From Melitaea cinxia (taxonomy: Eukaryota; Arthropoda; Insecta; Lepidoptera; Nymphalidae), in contig NC_059397.1 of NCBI RefSeq assembly GCF_905220565.1, positions 17,981,001-18,045,000 of the forward strand: a DNA stretch of 64,000 nucleotides. The letters run 5' to 3'. The notes below the pieces were generated by a model. It saw only the letters and a list, made by a program, of their open reading frames with translations, was not told the DNA's origin and did no database searches. Numbering within the stretch: the first letter of the stretch is position 1; each line of letters begins with the position of its first letter. A program made the translations under genes and the position numbers. Shown piece by piece: positions 1 to 12,430 of this stretch.

Positions 1-75
1 GTTCGCGCCATTGTTTGGCGCGAGCTTGTGGAGGCCTTTGTCCAGCAGTGTACTGCTGCGTTGAGATCGAGCCCG
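1..75 (+). repeat. Family C repeat fragment
   Basis: The 3' end of the family best seen at 25110-25468: 'GGCGCGAGCTTGTGGAGGCC' then a diverged 'GTCCAGCAGTG-ACTGC'. It is cut by the window edge. Confidence 0.8.
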
Positions 76-606
76 CGACAATTGTTGTTCAAGCCAGTTA
101 CTATTAACGCTGCTTCAAAGAAAAGTCTAATTTACATTTTAATATATAATATATAAACGAATAGATGATTAATAGTTTGTAGATCACCATATATTAGACA
201 ATTAAATAAAATAAATATTTCACTTATGAAGAAAAGATGATATAAAATGATGTAAAAAATTGTACAGAGCGCTTTTTTACTTATTTTTTTTTTTTTCCTT
301 AACTTTTTTCCACAATACTATATGCGTATTTCTTCTGGTTTTAAAGTACGGAAACTAATATGTAGGTAATCAAATCGTTATTTTCATTGTTGTCGATTGC
401 AGAGCTGTAAGACTGTGTAAGAAACACGCTTTGAATAGAATTAAAGAGAGAAATAAAAAGTTCTTTACGATTTATTTCCTTTTAAAGCTAGTATGAAAAC
501 GAAAAATGAATATATAAACATAATTATTTTAATACATTGTATGTTTTTGTAAGAAGGAACTCAACACTCTACATTGAAACACGTTGCACTACATACCTAT
601 TTGTCT
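76..606. other. AT-rich non-coding stretch, nothing recognised
   Basis: Low-complexity A/T-rich DNA with no frame, repeat family or structure that I can name. Confidence 0.6.
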
Positions 607-897
607 TTTTTTTTTTTTATTACTAGGTCGGCAAACAAGCGTACGGCTTACCTTCTAGTAAGCGATTACCGTAGCTTATAGACGCCTGCAACACGAGAAG
701 CATCGCAAGCGTGCTGCCAACCTTATCCCCAATTCAACCCCAGGAACTCTGGTCACCTTACTCACCAACAGGAACACAATACTGCTTGAAAACAGTATTA
801 TTTAGCTGTGGTCTTCTGTAAGGTCGAGGTACTACCCCAGTCGGGCTGCTCCATATTTTGAGCAGGAAATTCCTGCTGTGCTCTACCTCAGTTTTTT
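607..897 (-). repeat. Family B SINE-like element, near full length
   Basis: Reverse-oriented copy that starts with the T-run (complement of the A-tail). It carries 'AGGTCGGCAAACAAGCGTAC', 'CACCTTACTCACCAACAGGA' and 'AAACAGTATTATTTAGCTGT', and ends 'CTACCTCAGTT'. It is the same ~280-base element as at 42828-43113 and 34595-34872. Confidence 0.88.
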
Positions 898-3800
898 CAC
901 CTTCAAAGGCCTATATTTCTCACATACAGTTTTTTAAATGTTATGTTAAATTCTCAAATTTTATACCACATTTTACCTAACTATCAACAGCCTCAAACAC
1001 AAAACTATTCAAATTACACATACAATTATGCTAAACTGTCAAATTTAGTCGAAATTACACGAAATACTTTCAAAGCTTACAATTCCTGACCGATGCTGGA
1101 ACACCGCCGCCGCAAATGGACCGCTAAATTGTACCGAACCCGCGACGCTACGGTCTAACAATGGACATTGCTACAGTTTAGTTTACGACTAAATCCCGGT
1201 CAAATGATACCTCGAATATTTCACGGGTGGTCGGACTCGCCGTAATGAGCAGACCTCGCTGTTTTAGCGATTATAGCGTGTCGTTTAACTTGATTTTCAG
1301 ATATTAAATTTGTTAACAGTTACGTTGGACGCGGTCTCGTTTAGACGCGACTTAATGATTCTAGCGAAACTAATTTGTTTGAAATATACAAGTTTACACG
1401 TGATGCTTAAATTCAATTTGAAGTTCATTAAATTAAAAATAAATATAAACTAAAAATGATATTAAATTTTTTATTAAAGTATTTTTATAGTAAAAAAATT
1501 ATCACGCTTATTAGAAATAGAAAATCAAGAATACATACATATGTATATTTATATCACGAGATTGTAATATTTATTAGTTTATTCAACTCTGATAAAAGGA
1601 GTTTTAGCAGTTTATGAGTTTTAAATCAGTTTGTTTCTGACTATACGGTGTCGTATTACAACTATAAAAATTGTACCTTTTACTCTGCCTATTTTATTTC
1701 TGAGTTATTTACTTAGTCATTCAAATTATATTAAATTATCCAATTAACACACAAGCGTTACTTTCAGCACTTCAAAGGAAACATGACCAATTATATATTT
1801 ATATATTTTTATACATTAATGTTTCGTAGCAAGGAGCTTGAAAATGTAACTCGAATACTTAAACATAAGACAAGCAAGATACCCTCATTTTAAACAATGT
1901 ATAACGTCTTCTTACATAACCAATTTGTTTACAGTTCTGTACCCCTTTACATAAACAATGAGAACATGACCTTTGAACTTTATAATGATTTGTGGAACTC
2001 GATTAAAGCTTCATGTGTGTACTGATGAACTAATTATATAATGTAATTGATTCATAATACGTCTAGACCGCTACCTACTCATAGCAAATACACAAGATTT
2101 ACTGACTAAGGGCCAGACATTGTCAAATTATTTATGAAGAAAATGAATTTATTCGCATTCCAATTGCTTAATTTATTTTTATTTAATTATTAATTTATTG
2201 ATACACATAATCTTACATACCTTTCCACCAAAAGCAGCAATATAAAATAACTCAAATAAATGTGAAACTAAAATATTTGATAATATCCATATACAATTTT
2301 TAAAATTAGGAATTATTAGGTCTTTAAAAATACATTAGTAACAGATTAGATATTTAAAAAATTTAATATCAAAACTAAGGATTTAGAAAGTTGTTTATAA
2401 CAATAAATTCTTGGGTTTATCAGAAAGTTTACCTCGAACATAAATCACAGCTAAGTATTGTATAGCTTCCATTAACAAAACTAATAATTACTCTTTAGAC
2501 TATATTTTCTTGCTATAAGACGCTTATGACAACAACTTGGATCGATATCTTTATATACTTTCTGAGGCGAGGAGACTCATAAGATCATTCGTTCAGATAC
2601 ACAGAAATGTCATATAAAAGTGTTCATACGAATACAAATGTCTGCTCTTAGCGGGAATTGAACTTGTGATTACCAACGTTAAAAATTTAAAAGAATGACA
2701 CACAAGAAATAGATACCTGAAAATAAGTAAAGAAACACAAACACGAAACTTGACTGTGGGCGAAACTGCGCGTATTCATCTAACATAATAACAACGTATT
2801 AATCAACATCAATAGCTCAACTTTCATCCTTTCGAAACTGTTAATTAATTCCAATATAAGACTCGCGTATTGAAAATATTGGATAGAATATTTTTTTATA
2901 TATATTTTGATTTACAGTTATTACGTCCACCACCTGAGCATTTGTTGGTGGTCGTTATATCTGCGGCCTTTGTTCGCAATCATGACGGTATTTTACTCTG
3001 TTCGCCATTATTGGAATTTTGCGATCGGACTATCTACGGTACGCGCTTTGTGTACTGAATATTCGGATTATATTCTCATTAATGTTTGGAATTGATCAAA
3101 TATAGTCACTAAAATTTTATTGTTGTTATTCAATACCGAATAAATGATTGGTTATCGTGACATGTTTTGGATACATTTTATAATAAATTAATACGTCCGA
3201 TGAAAGCGTATACGTTTTAAAATCTCGCAATAAAGCGATATTATTGCAACGGCAACCCTTACTAATTTACCTCAAACATTTTTCCGACCATTATTTGCCA
3301 CATTACGACATCGAAATTTCGATTCACATCTAAACACAAGATACAACTTCACATATGTGTAATAATTTGATCAGTATGTTTCAGAAACAAATTTCTCTTA
3401 CAAAAGTGATATTACTCATTGTACATTTAAGTAAATATATTAAATGATAAAAAATTTCACTGAAATCACCTTTATTATTTTAAAATTACTCGACAATGTC
3501 AAAATATACTTTTTAAAATTTATAAGCATTTATTAATAGACACAAAGAACTTTATGCCTCTATCAAACCATTCATTCTCGTTCCTATTCTTTCATTCAAC
3601 AGCTGACGTCGCCTAACGAGTCCAAATGATATATTAAATTCGGCCTTTTTTTCGGCGCTTTTCAAGCTATTTTCCTATTCAAAACTGGCATGCTGAATAT
3701 TGTCAGTATAAATCAAACAATGGTGAATGGGCTTTCTGCCATTGTATAATACCATTTTTGTATAGCAGTTTTTGAGGATTAAAAGAGATTCGTATAAGAT

Positions 3801-5206
3801 ATTTCAGACGTATATTTCATGAATCGTAAAGTATTAATAAAAAATGAGAAGGTACCGAAACACTGATTCAATTGACCTACTTTCAACTTCTATTTTACTA
3901 ATTAAACTAGTAACTTAAGTAACGTAAAGGCGAAAAAAAATGTACAAAAATAAAAACCGCTAACCGTTAATTAAGTTCTGAATTTAAATTTTTTCAAGCG
4001 AAATATAAATGGATTAATTGCTAAAAAAATGTTATTTTGCGCCGTAATATAAAACATGCAATGGAAGTTTTTTTCGAAAAGTCGAAAAATTGGAACGCTG
4101 GTGAGATTCAATTCGAACTCGCAGTCTTCTTGAACAAAATGAAAGACTTGTCACTCTCCTAACGTTAGAGACTAGCTGGAATCCATTCCAATTGATGGGA
4201 GTTGTTGCAAGATTTACCTCATGTGTAGTGAATTGAGGATGTTCGTTCCTTCATATTTGCAATGCATTATTCAAGGGATAATATGTTTTACTTTAGCGGG
4301 GAAGTAAAAAAGTACTTCAAGCTGTTTGTAGATTTGTGTTAGAGATGTTCGGGAAACTTTCGGGAAGGTAAAATAGACTAAGTTACACTATATTTCGTAA
4401 GTAATGTTCAAGTTACGGTGCTTATAATTTGAATTAATGTCAAAAATAATTTAAAAAAATAACAAATAGTAACCGCTCGAAATGGAATCGCTCGATTTAC
4501 TAACAACTATTAGTTTTTTTTTAAATATAATTTTAATCCATCTAGATATATAAGTTATCTTTCAAAGCAACCAATATTATGAATTTATATGATATATATT
4601 TATTGTTTACGTAACTTATTGTGTACGTAAGACAAACGGTATATATACGAGTACAGACACAACTTCGTATGTAAACATAGATGACGAACAAATTTTGTAA
4701 CACTACCCTTCATGATCGATTCAGTCAAGGAAATTTTGGATCAAAATTCGATTAGAGCACCCCAAAAACCGGTTTTAAAACGTTCCAACTGTCACGATAC
4801 GAAGGGGAAATTTAGTTGAATCCTTAGCGATTGGTTCAAGATCGCCCAATCCTTTAACCCAACGTGTTTTGATCGGAAAAATGGGAAGATATCATGCTTT
4901 TACTGACAGTGCATTATTTGCGATATCTAGACCTTGTTTATGCATGGATTTAAGAGATTTTATTTTGAATCGCTACCAATATAATATAAGATTGAAATTC
5001 AATTTATATTGAGATTCATATTTTGTTTGAGCGTTTAGAACATTTTTTACGTACTATAAATTTAAACTATCGTGGATTTTCAAGGCATGCATTCTGAAAT
5101 TTTCAATAACAATAAATACATAAAAAATTACTTCCATTGTCGTTAGAATACTGTCCTAACTGATTTAAGTTTGTACTTACTAATTTTTGTCTTTTTTTAG
5201 CTATTA
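898..5206. other. Non-coding, with a GC-richer block at 1085-1345
   Basis: Mostly AT-rich. The block at 1085-1345 (CCGCCGCCGC, GACCTCGCTG, GACGCGGTCTCG) is clearly richer in G+C and has no long frame; it could be a regulatory element or a non-coding exon. At 2918-3038 a stretch lies between a good acceptor (TTTACAG) and a donor (GTACGC) and is open in two frames. I could not match either frame to the missing TMTC N-terminus. Confidence 0.4.
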
Positions 5207-5207
5207 T

Positions 5208-5425
5208 TAACTTTAAACCGACCGATGGCGGGATAGTCATCCAACTGCTGGCTTTGAAATACACAGGCCGAAGACGGGCAGCAGCATTTTCGGTGCGACA
5301 AAGCCAGTACTGCGATCACCAACCCGCCTACCCAGCGTGGTGGGCAACACACATGAGTTTACGCCAATATTGGTGCGAACTTTTAGAGGCCTATGTCCAT
5401 CAGTGGACTGCGATAGGCTGAAGTG
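5208..5425 (+). repeat. Family C repeat
   Basis: Shares 'CCGACCGATGGCGGGAT', 'CATCCAACTGCTGG', 'TTTGAAATACACAGG', 'CACCAACCCGCCT' and the end 'AGTGGACTGCGATAGGCTG' with the copy at 25110-25468 and, inverted, with 61663-61995. Confidence 0.88.
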
Positions 5426-5699
5426 TGAGAGAAGAGATTAACGTCAACACTTACTGTTTCGTTACTGAATTCCTCAGATACATAACAAAATTGACGGAAC
5501 TATTTATAGTATACAGCTCTAGTTTTCGTTGATAATCGATAAAATTAAAAATGCAGGGGACACTTATATCTTGACCCAATTATTCGTTCACCAAACTTCG
5601 AATTATTAAAGTTAATTATGCTTTTATACATTAAAGCTATTTCATGCTAACAAGGTAAACCTTACTTTGTTCAATAATTACAGACTTCAGATTTTATTA

Positions 5700-5945
5700 T
5701 TATTACTAGCTACTATACCCGAGACTTCGTCCGCGTGGAATTAAAAAAAAAGTTATTGTTCAGTTCGCAGAGTTATAAAATATATAAATTTCTAAAATAA
5801 AAGTAGCCTAGTTACTCCTTACTACATCAGCTATCTGCCGTTGAAAGTCCCATCAAAATCGGTCCAGCCGTTTTATTAGCCGGAAAAAACAGACAGACAA
5901 AAGGTGTAAAAAATGTTATTTTGGTATACGTACCGAGTATATATA
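5700..5945. repeat. Diverged transposon or LINE remnant
   Basis: Begins ACTAGCTACTATACCCGAGACTTCGTCCGCG and includes TCGGTCCAGCCGTTTTA and an ACAGACAGACAAA run; this layout is common to short arthropod transposon remnants. I cannot assign the class. Confidence 0.55.
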
Positions 5946-8780
5946 TATGCATTTATTAAAAAGCGGTTATTTTAATATTACAAACAGACATTCTAATTTT
6001 ATTTCTTTGTATAGATTATTTTTAGAAAATCATTTCGCTGATTTATTATTTGATAAATTTTGTTGTTAATATTCATGATATCCATGTTCAAAGAAATCCC
6101 TTGAAGTGACACACAAAAAAAATTACCACGTTAATAGAATTATGAAACCGAAAAAACAAAAATGGAGCCATCAACTCTCAGGTACAAAGCTAATTTAAAT
6201 TCCGAAGTGGGTATCACACAATTCACCCGGAGCTGTCAGATAGATTTACTCGCTTACGTAAGCTCAACGTTACTCGGTCTTCCCGATAAGGGCTGGATGA
6301 AAAGTTGGTGAAGGCTGCATGAAGGATGTATTTCTTTACAGCGAAAATGGTTGTAGTTTATAAGGTTTTTTTTTATATACTTGATGTCGAACGTGCGTGT
6401 TCCGTTCGCGATTGTCGTATGAGTGATGCCGGAAGGTTGGAACGTGTTTGTCGTTAGTCAATTTATTGAATCGTGGAAAAAGGTTCTTACATTTCGATAG
6501 TTAATTTGAAATGAACGTTTTATAGTAACTATTGTGTTTTATATAAAACTAGCTTTACTCAGAAACCTTTGTGACATGATCAAAGGCATAGTTTACAATT
6601 CTATAGAGGACATACAGACAAATATACACACATACTAAAGGAAGACTATATAAAAACACAAAAAATACTTTAAATCTTTTTATGTCATTTTTTAATCTGT
6701 TATACATTCTATCACGTGCGTTGAGTTTTAATACTTATCAGACGATTTATAACTTTCGTTTTATGAAACGTAATCGTGAAGTTTTTTTACATATAATTTT
6801 TGAACAGATCCTTTACTAATATTTAAAGCGTGCTGTAAATTCTAATATAAATGGAATAAATTAACTCTATGGTGCATTTTATATTTATTGACATAATAGC
6901 TAGCATGAAAAAAAAAAACTATTCGAAATTTGAATTAATATTTTAAAATTACTGTTATTTTTGGCTGTAGGTATTATTTGTATCTCAAAATTATTTCCAA
7001 TGTGATTTTCTAGTTAGTAATGTTCGATTTATATAATATATATATTTTTTTATATTATATATATTATGACAATAATTATAATTATATTTTATTCTATTGT
7101 GTAATATTTTTGTTGGTGTTCTAAGTAATAATATCATGTTTATAGATATAAGTGGAAACTTTGCTGGCTTAAGCATTGTTATTGTTTTGTGAATTAATTG
7201 TATTGTTTTGTGCTGTTTATTACCCAATAAATAAATAAAAAATAGACTGGAATCCTTTGACACAACCAGTTAGAGCTTAGGCTACGTTGCTCAAATATTC
7301 ATTTGAATGTACCCGAAAGCGCACGAACGTAGCGCGTTACATATTTTGGTGCGCGATCACTGCAGGGTTAAATGGACAACTTCTCGATTAAATAAAATTT
7401 CTGCGCAAAAATGTTTTAAAAATACTGCAGAAGAGTATATGGTCTTGTCCCTTTGTCAAAGATTGTCAGAAACTTAGAAAACTCGTTACTTCAAAGTCCG
7501 GATGGCCCACTGATGTAAACTTAATATAAATAAATCTTTAACTTAAAGCAAATTATACCATTTTCTAATAACTAGTTAATTAAACCAATATTAATATGTA
7601 TAACTCAGCATGATAACACAAAGTCTTCAAGAGCATCGCCCATCATTATTAGTCACAGTTCCTCTCAGAAGCATGCATCATGCATAATGCATATGCAAGG
7701 AAAAGTTATTACTTCGAACATGACGATGTAGAACATTATCGTATTCATTCGTTGACAGTGATTGATATTATTTATATAATATATTATGTAATGTACAGAA
7801 AAAAAAACCTATTTTAAGTTTACTAATTTATAAGAACTGTATTGAATTCTTAGTCATAAAAAAAAATAGCTTGTTAGGTGGATTTTTTTAATATTATACT
7901 GTACTTGAAATTTTAATTATTAAATAAATAAATAAAATAAAAATAAAATTAATTATTATTGCTTTTCATATTTGACATTTTGTCATTGTAATTAGTTTTA
8001 ATTTTAATATAATGAAATTATTGTTAAAATCATTTATTTGTATTTGGTATTATTTAGTATTAATGTGATTTTATTATTGGTTTTTTGTTGTGTTTGTGTT
8101 ATAAGAATTGTTTAAGTAGAATTGTTTTATGGGTCAATTGTTACCTGAAAAAAAAGAAAATTATTATTATTATTATTATTATCAGTTGTTGTTTTTTTCT
8201 ATTTTATTTGTAATTTTCAATGAAATATTTCAAAATGAATTACTGCTTTACTATTACGGCGCTCTTGTGGTACAGTCGAAATAAAATATTACCAATAGTA
8301 TTAAGAGCAATCTTTAGAATTATTTTGCATTCTACGAGTACATGAAATTGTCAAATTCGTCCGTGTACTTTTGGAAATATTAAAGGCAACTGATACTACT
8401 GAATAACCGAATGAACTGAATATTATTAAAATTTGAAGCATAAATTAACATTTTTTTCAATTACAAAAATAGCTAAAATTTTAAACACGAAAATTCTCAA
8501 GGTCCATTTACAGAAAAAGGAAAAATGTTTACTTATGTCAGTGTTTTTTGTTCTTTGTAATTTCATAACGTATTTTTTTATAACAAGTGACCTTGGACCT
8601 GTTCCCTCAGCTTCGAACTTGCCCTTCCACAATATTGAAGCTTTTTGTACTTCTATATCAGACTGATTACTATAGAACTTCTGATATGTTAAATTTGTGA
8701 TATATTACAATGAACTAGAAGCAAATTTACAGATACTCAACGTTGTGCTATTATAAAGATCAATACGGGGAGAACTACTC
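5946..8780. other. Non-coding AT-rich stretch
   Basis: Holds a short remnant at 6571-6640 shared with 24770-24830 (GATCAAA-GCAT-GTTTAC-ATTCTATA), AT-rich palindromic DNA at 7025-7070 and a TTA microsatellite at 8161-8182. No gene is supported. A slightly G+C-richer patch at 6230-6450 has no long frame. Confidence 0.5.
8161..8182. repeat. (TTA)n microsatellite
   Basis: About seven perfect trinucleotide units directly after an A-rich run. Confidence 0.95.
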
Positions 8781-8793
8781 GAGTAATCAGTTA

Positions 8794-8933
8794 CGCATTC
8801 AGCCTGGAACATCCCACCGCTGGGCGTAGGCCTCTTTCTCCATGCAGGAGAAGGATATGTTCCGTACTATGAGTAACGATCGCTATCAGGTATTTATGAT
8901 AACGACCGGGACCGACGGCTTAACGTGCTCTCC
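8794..8933 (-). mobile_element. Family A SINE, 5'-truncated, with 13-bp target-site duplication
   Basis: Reverse copy: 'TTCAGCCTGGAACATCCCAC', 'GAGTAACGATCGCTATCAGG', 'CGGCTTAACGTGCTC'. The tRNA-derived head is missing. The 13-base GAGTAATCAGTTA occurs at 8781-8793 and 8934-8946, exactly flanking the element, so the truncated form was inserted as such by target-primed reverse transcription and not later eroded. Confidence 0.9.
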
Positions 8934-8946
8934 GAGTAATCAGTTA

Positions 8947-10196
8947 TAACTAATTTAATTTTCCTTGAACACTAAAACAGAGAAGTAACGTAATAAGTAA
9001 CAAAAAAAATCTTGTTGCATTTCAAAAAATAATTCCAATTTTCATTCATGTGAATCGCCTCGTAGTTAAGTTCCAATGTTTTGCCACGGCTTGTAATCGT
9101 TCGCAGTTTTAATTTCAGCCCGACCGTTGAAACGACTTCATAATGCTCGGAGGCTAGTTCTGGTTAAAGGAAATTAACTTATCGGTGTCCAAGTGCTCGG
9201 ATAAAGCTATAGAAAAGGCTTTAACTGCGACGGCGGACGTTATCTGTGGAAATGTTTCTGCATTTGTTTTTTTTTTTTCTATTGAAAATTCTTTGTTTCG
9301 TATTTGTTTCTTCTTTGTCAAATACTTGTTTTTGAAATTTTAATCAACTGGTTCTGAGAATTAGTATCTTAGTTGGATAAAAGGAACTCTTTTGTTTATG
9401 CCGTTTTTACTTATTTTCATTCGTTTTTTAAGACAAATAACAATGAGGACAATGTGAAAATATTTAGAGATTATTAAATCGTTTAGTAAAAAAAAATAGG
9501 TCTTTTATAACATTATTTCTATTGACAATTAAGTCTGTTGATTTTAATCATATTTAAAATTTATCAAGGTGATATAAAGGAAATGTTAGAAACGCCTTAA
9601 TTTAAGGCCTCCTTGAATACTCAAATCGTGATAAACATTTTTATTATCTATACTTATGACAAGGGGAACGGAACACGTAACTGTTGCACAAAAGTCAGTA
9701 GTTGTGACCACTGCGCTAAGTAATATTATGATTAAGTAAATCACTCATTATATGTATATCAATTCTAGTCTTATCAAGAAGTAGATCGGGAAATACTAAA
9801 AATAATTTAATCAATTAAGTTATTTAATCACGTAAGTATCGTTTATTTAAATATTCTACAAATGTCATAAATTTAACAGATTTACAAAGCTATCTCATGA
9901 AAGAACAGTATATAAAAAAGTGTTCATTTGTGAACGACCCTGTCAGAGAACTGGTAAGATGTTGGAATATTCTTCATGCCCGAGGCTTAAAGCCTTAATT
10001 CCCCGGGCCTTTTTTATATCATGTTGAGACAATAGCTCATACCCAGGACGGTGCTTTTTGTTTTGTACGAGCAAAAAAGAATAATGTGAATGGGACATAT
10101 TTTTACATAATTTGTAATGTACTTTTTAAAAGGAGGTAAATATAAAAAAATCGTTATGTAATGTGATATCATCACTATATCTATGAATATCATCAC
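8947..10196. other. Non-coding, nothing recognised
   Basis: Moderately G+C-richer around 9060-9250, otherwise AT-rich. No exon-like structure is supported. Confidence 0.5.
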
Positions 10197-10345
10197 TCAC
10201 CATCACTTCAGCCTGATACAATCCACTGCTGGACATAGGCATCCATAAGTTCGTGCCCAAAAATGGCGTGAAATCATGTGTTTCACCCTTAGTCACCACG
10301 CTGGGCACGCGGGTTGGTGACCGTAATGTTGATGTAGTGAAAGTT
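10197..10345 (-). repeat. Family C repeat
   Basis: Reverse copy: 'CCACTGCTGGACATAGGC', 'AAAATGGCGTGAAATCATG', 'CACCACGCTGGGCACGCGG', 'GGTTGGTGACCG'. Confidence 0.85.
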
Positions 10346-10364
10346 TCCTAATGTTTTTATGTTA

Positions 10365-10665
10365 TTACTAGCTGACTCGGCACAGGTTGTCTTGCCGCTA
10401 AACGCTATTTAAAAATAGGGGTTAGTGATAGAAGGTTGTATGTATTTTTCAACGCCAAATCATAATAAAATAAAAATAAATAATTTATCTAAAAATTAAA
10501 AAAATATATATTTAGGGGTGGACTACCCTTAACATTTAGGGGGATGAAAAATTGATGTTGTTCGATTCTCAGACCTACCCAATATGCTAACAAAATTTCA
10601 TGAAAATCGGTCAAGCCGTTTCGGAGGAGTTTATCTACAAACACCGCGAAAGATTTAGATTATAT
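10365..10665. repeat. Diverged transposon remnant
   Basis: Begins ACTAGCTGACTCGGCACAGG, with GATTCTCAGACCTACCC and TCATGAAAATCGGTCAAGCC inside. It shares both inner blocks with 39171-39370, so the two are copies of one family. Confidence 0.7.
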
Positions 10666-12277
10666 AGATTTAGTTCAGTTAAACTGCGTCTTAACTAAGA
10701 AAGTTTTGGTTTTGAATTTTTTTCTTCTGATTTTTCGCAAACCTCAGATTCGAATTCAGCACCCCGAAGTACATATAGAATGAAACAAATCAGAACTACC
10801 CAAAAACTTTCTCACTAGCGGCCCTCTAGAATACAAATTGACTAAATTAATTGTGTAATGTCAGTGTAAGATCAGAGTCCTGGCTCAGAATTGGTTCTGT
10901 TGTAAGTGATTTGTGTATAAAAAATTAATATTATTAAAAAAGGATCATTTTAAAACATTTATAGTTTCAAAAATTTTAGATAAGATCGCACCATTACCGA
11001 ATTGCTTTGAACGTTTTCAAATATATCACAGTGATAGTGTTTGATTTAAATACGAACCAATTAATGTAAACTGATTGAAAGTGGACATTACTACTTCCAT
11101 TTTCAAAAGAATGTTTTTTCCGACCAGAAAAAGATTGATGTGTGAATAAAAGTCGCTTTTCCTTAAACATATTAATCCTAGTGGTATATTTTATCAATTG
11201 AATTACATTATTGCTTTATAAGCTTTTTGATATCATTGTAATAAAATTCTGTTGGTACATTTTTATAAAAAATAAATAAATTGATACTAGGATTCGTTTA
11301 TTCGTGATGGCTTTTCCCAGTAAGACGTAATTAAAAATTAAGACACAAGAAGTGATGTAATAATATTTTCAGTAATGATATAAACAAAAGAAAGTTTGTA
11401 TACAGAAATAGTGTAACAATACTGTTCCATTAATTCAACCCGTAAGATCCCACGGCTGAAGATAGGCTTCTTTCTCCATATAGGATCGTAGTATCGTCCC
11501 CCTTAAAAACAAAAAAATTATTTCCACATGACAATATTATAAATTACTTGACAAAACAGAATTACTTTTAATATCAACAAACTTTATACAATCTCTAAAT
11601 TTACTTTATCTTCTTCTATTATTCCAGTTCTAACAAATTTATTATTAATACTACAAAACTTTTTAATACAATTTATAAATTAACTTATCATTTACTTATC
11701 TTCTTCATCATTCAATTCATGTATTATTCGTTGTTAAGTGGATTAAAACAACTTTAAGGTCTTCGGTGCTATTTATTATTAAATATTTTTAATTACAAGT
11801 GGTTTCTTAATAATAAATATTAACTTAACTTCTGGATACGATCGTTCACCTCAGAGGCAGTCAAGAGAGAGTGATCCAATCAAGTGTCACTGTCATTGAC
11901 ATATTATGTCAGTAACGTTCCGTTGCAGTTGCTGCTACTACTGCGTAAATTGATTTAACTTTATCTTTTTTAGAATGCCGTTGTATTTTGAACATATTAT
12001 ATACGTTGTCTTATATTACATTAATTATAAAAAATTAAATCTAATTTTTATAATTATTTTAATTGGTGTTAGAGTTTATATTAGATTATGCAATAACAAT
12101 ATAAGCTAAAGGTAGTTGATCCTTTCGGAGCAGATCACACAACAAAATCTTTTATTTTAATAGTACAACGCAGAACAACAAAATTAGTATTATTTTTATA
12201 CAATGATAGGCTTGCGTTCGACCACTTTTTTACCTGATAAGTGAAAATGCGGTCTAAGATGAAGCACGCTTCATCAG
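10666..12277. other. Non-coding with a small SINE scrap
   Basis: At 11432-11490 a diverged scrap of the family A end is visible (GATCCCACGGCTGAAGATAGGC-TCTTTCTCCAT in broken form). The rest is AT-rich and holds nothing recognised. Confidence 0.5.
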
Positions 12278-12350
12278 CTCAGCCTATTGCAGTACACTGC
12301 TGGACATAGGCCTTCCCAAGTTCGCGCTAGATATACCGGTTTTCCGCAAT
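12278..12350 (-). repeat. Family C end fragment
   Basis: 'CAGCCTATTGCAGTACACTG' followed by 'CTGGACATAGGCCTTCCCAA' and 'GTTCGCGCTAG' is the reverse of the family C end. The following 80 bases (rich in ATCG runs) look like a different, unassigned repeat. Confidence 0.75.
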
Positions 12351-12430
12351 CCTCATCCAGCCTACACCGGCAATCTTACGTAGATCGTCGCATCGATCGG
12401 AGCAGGCTTACCTAGAAGTAACCTGTTCAC

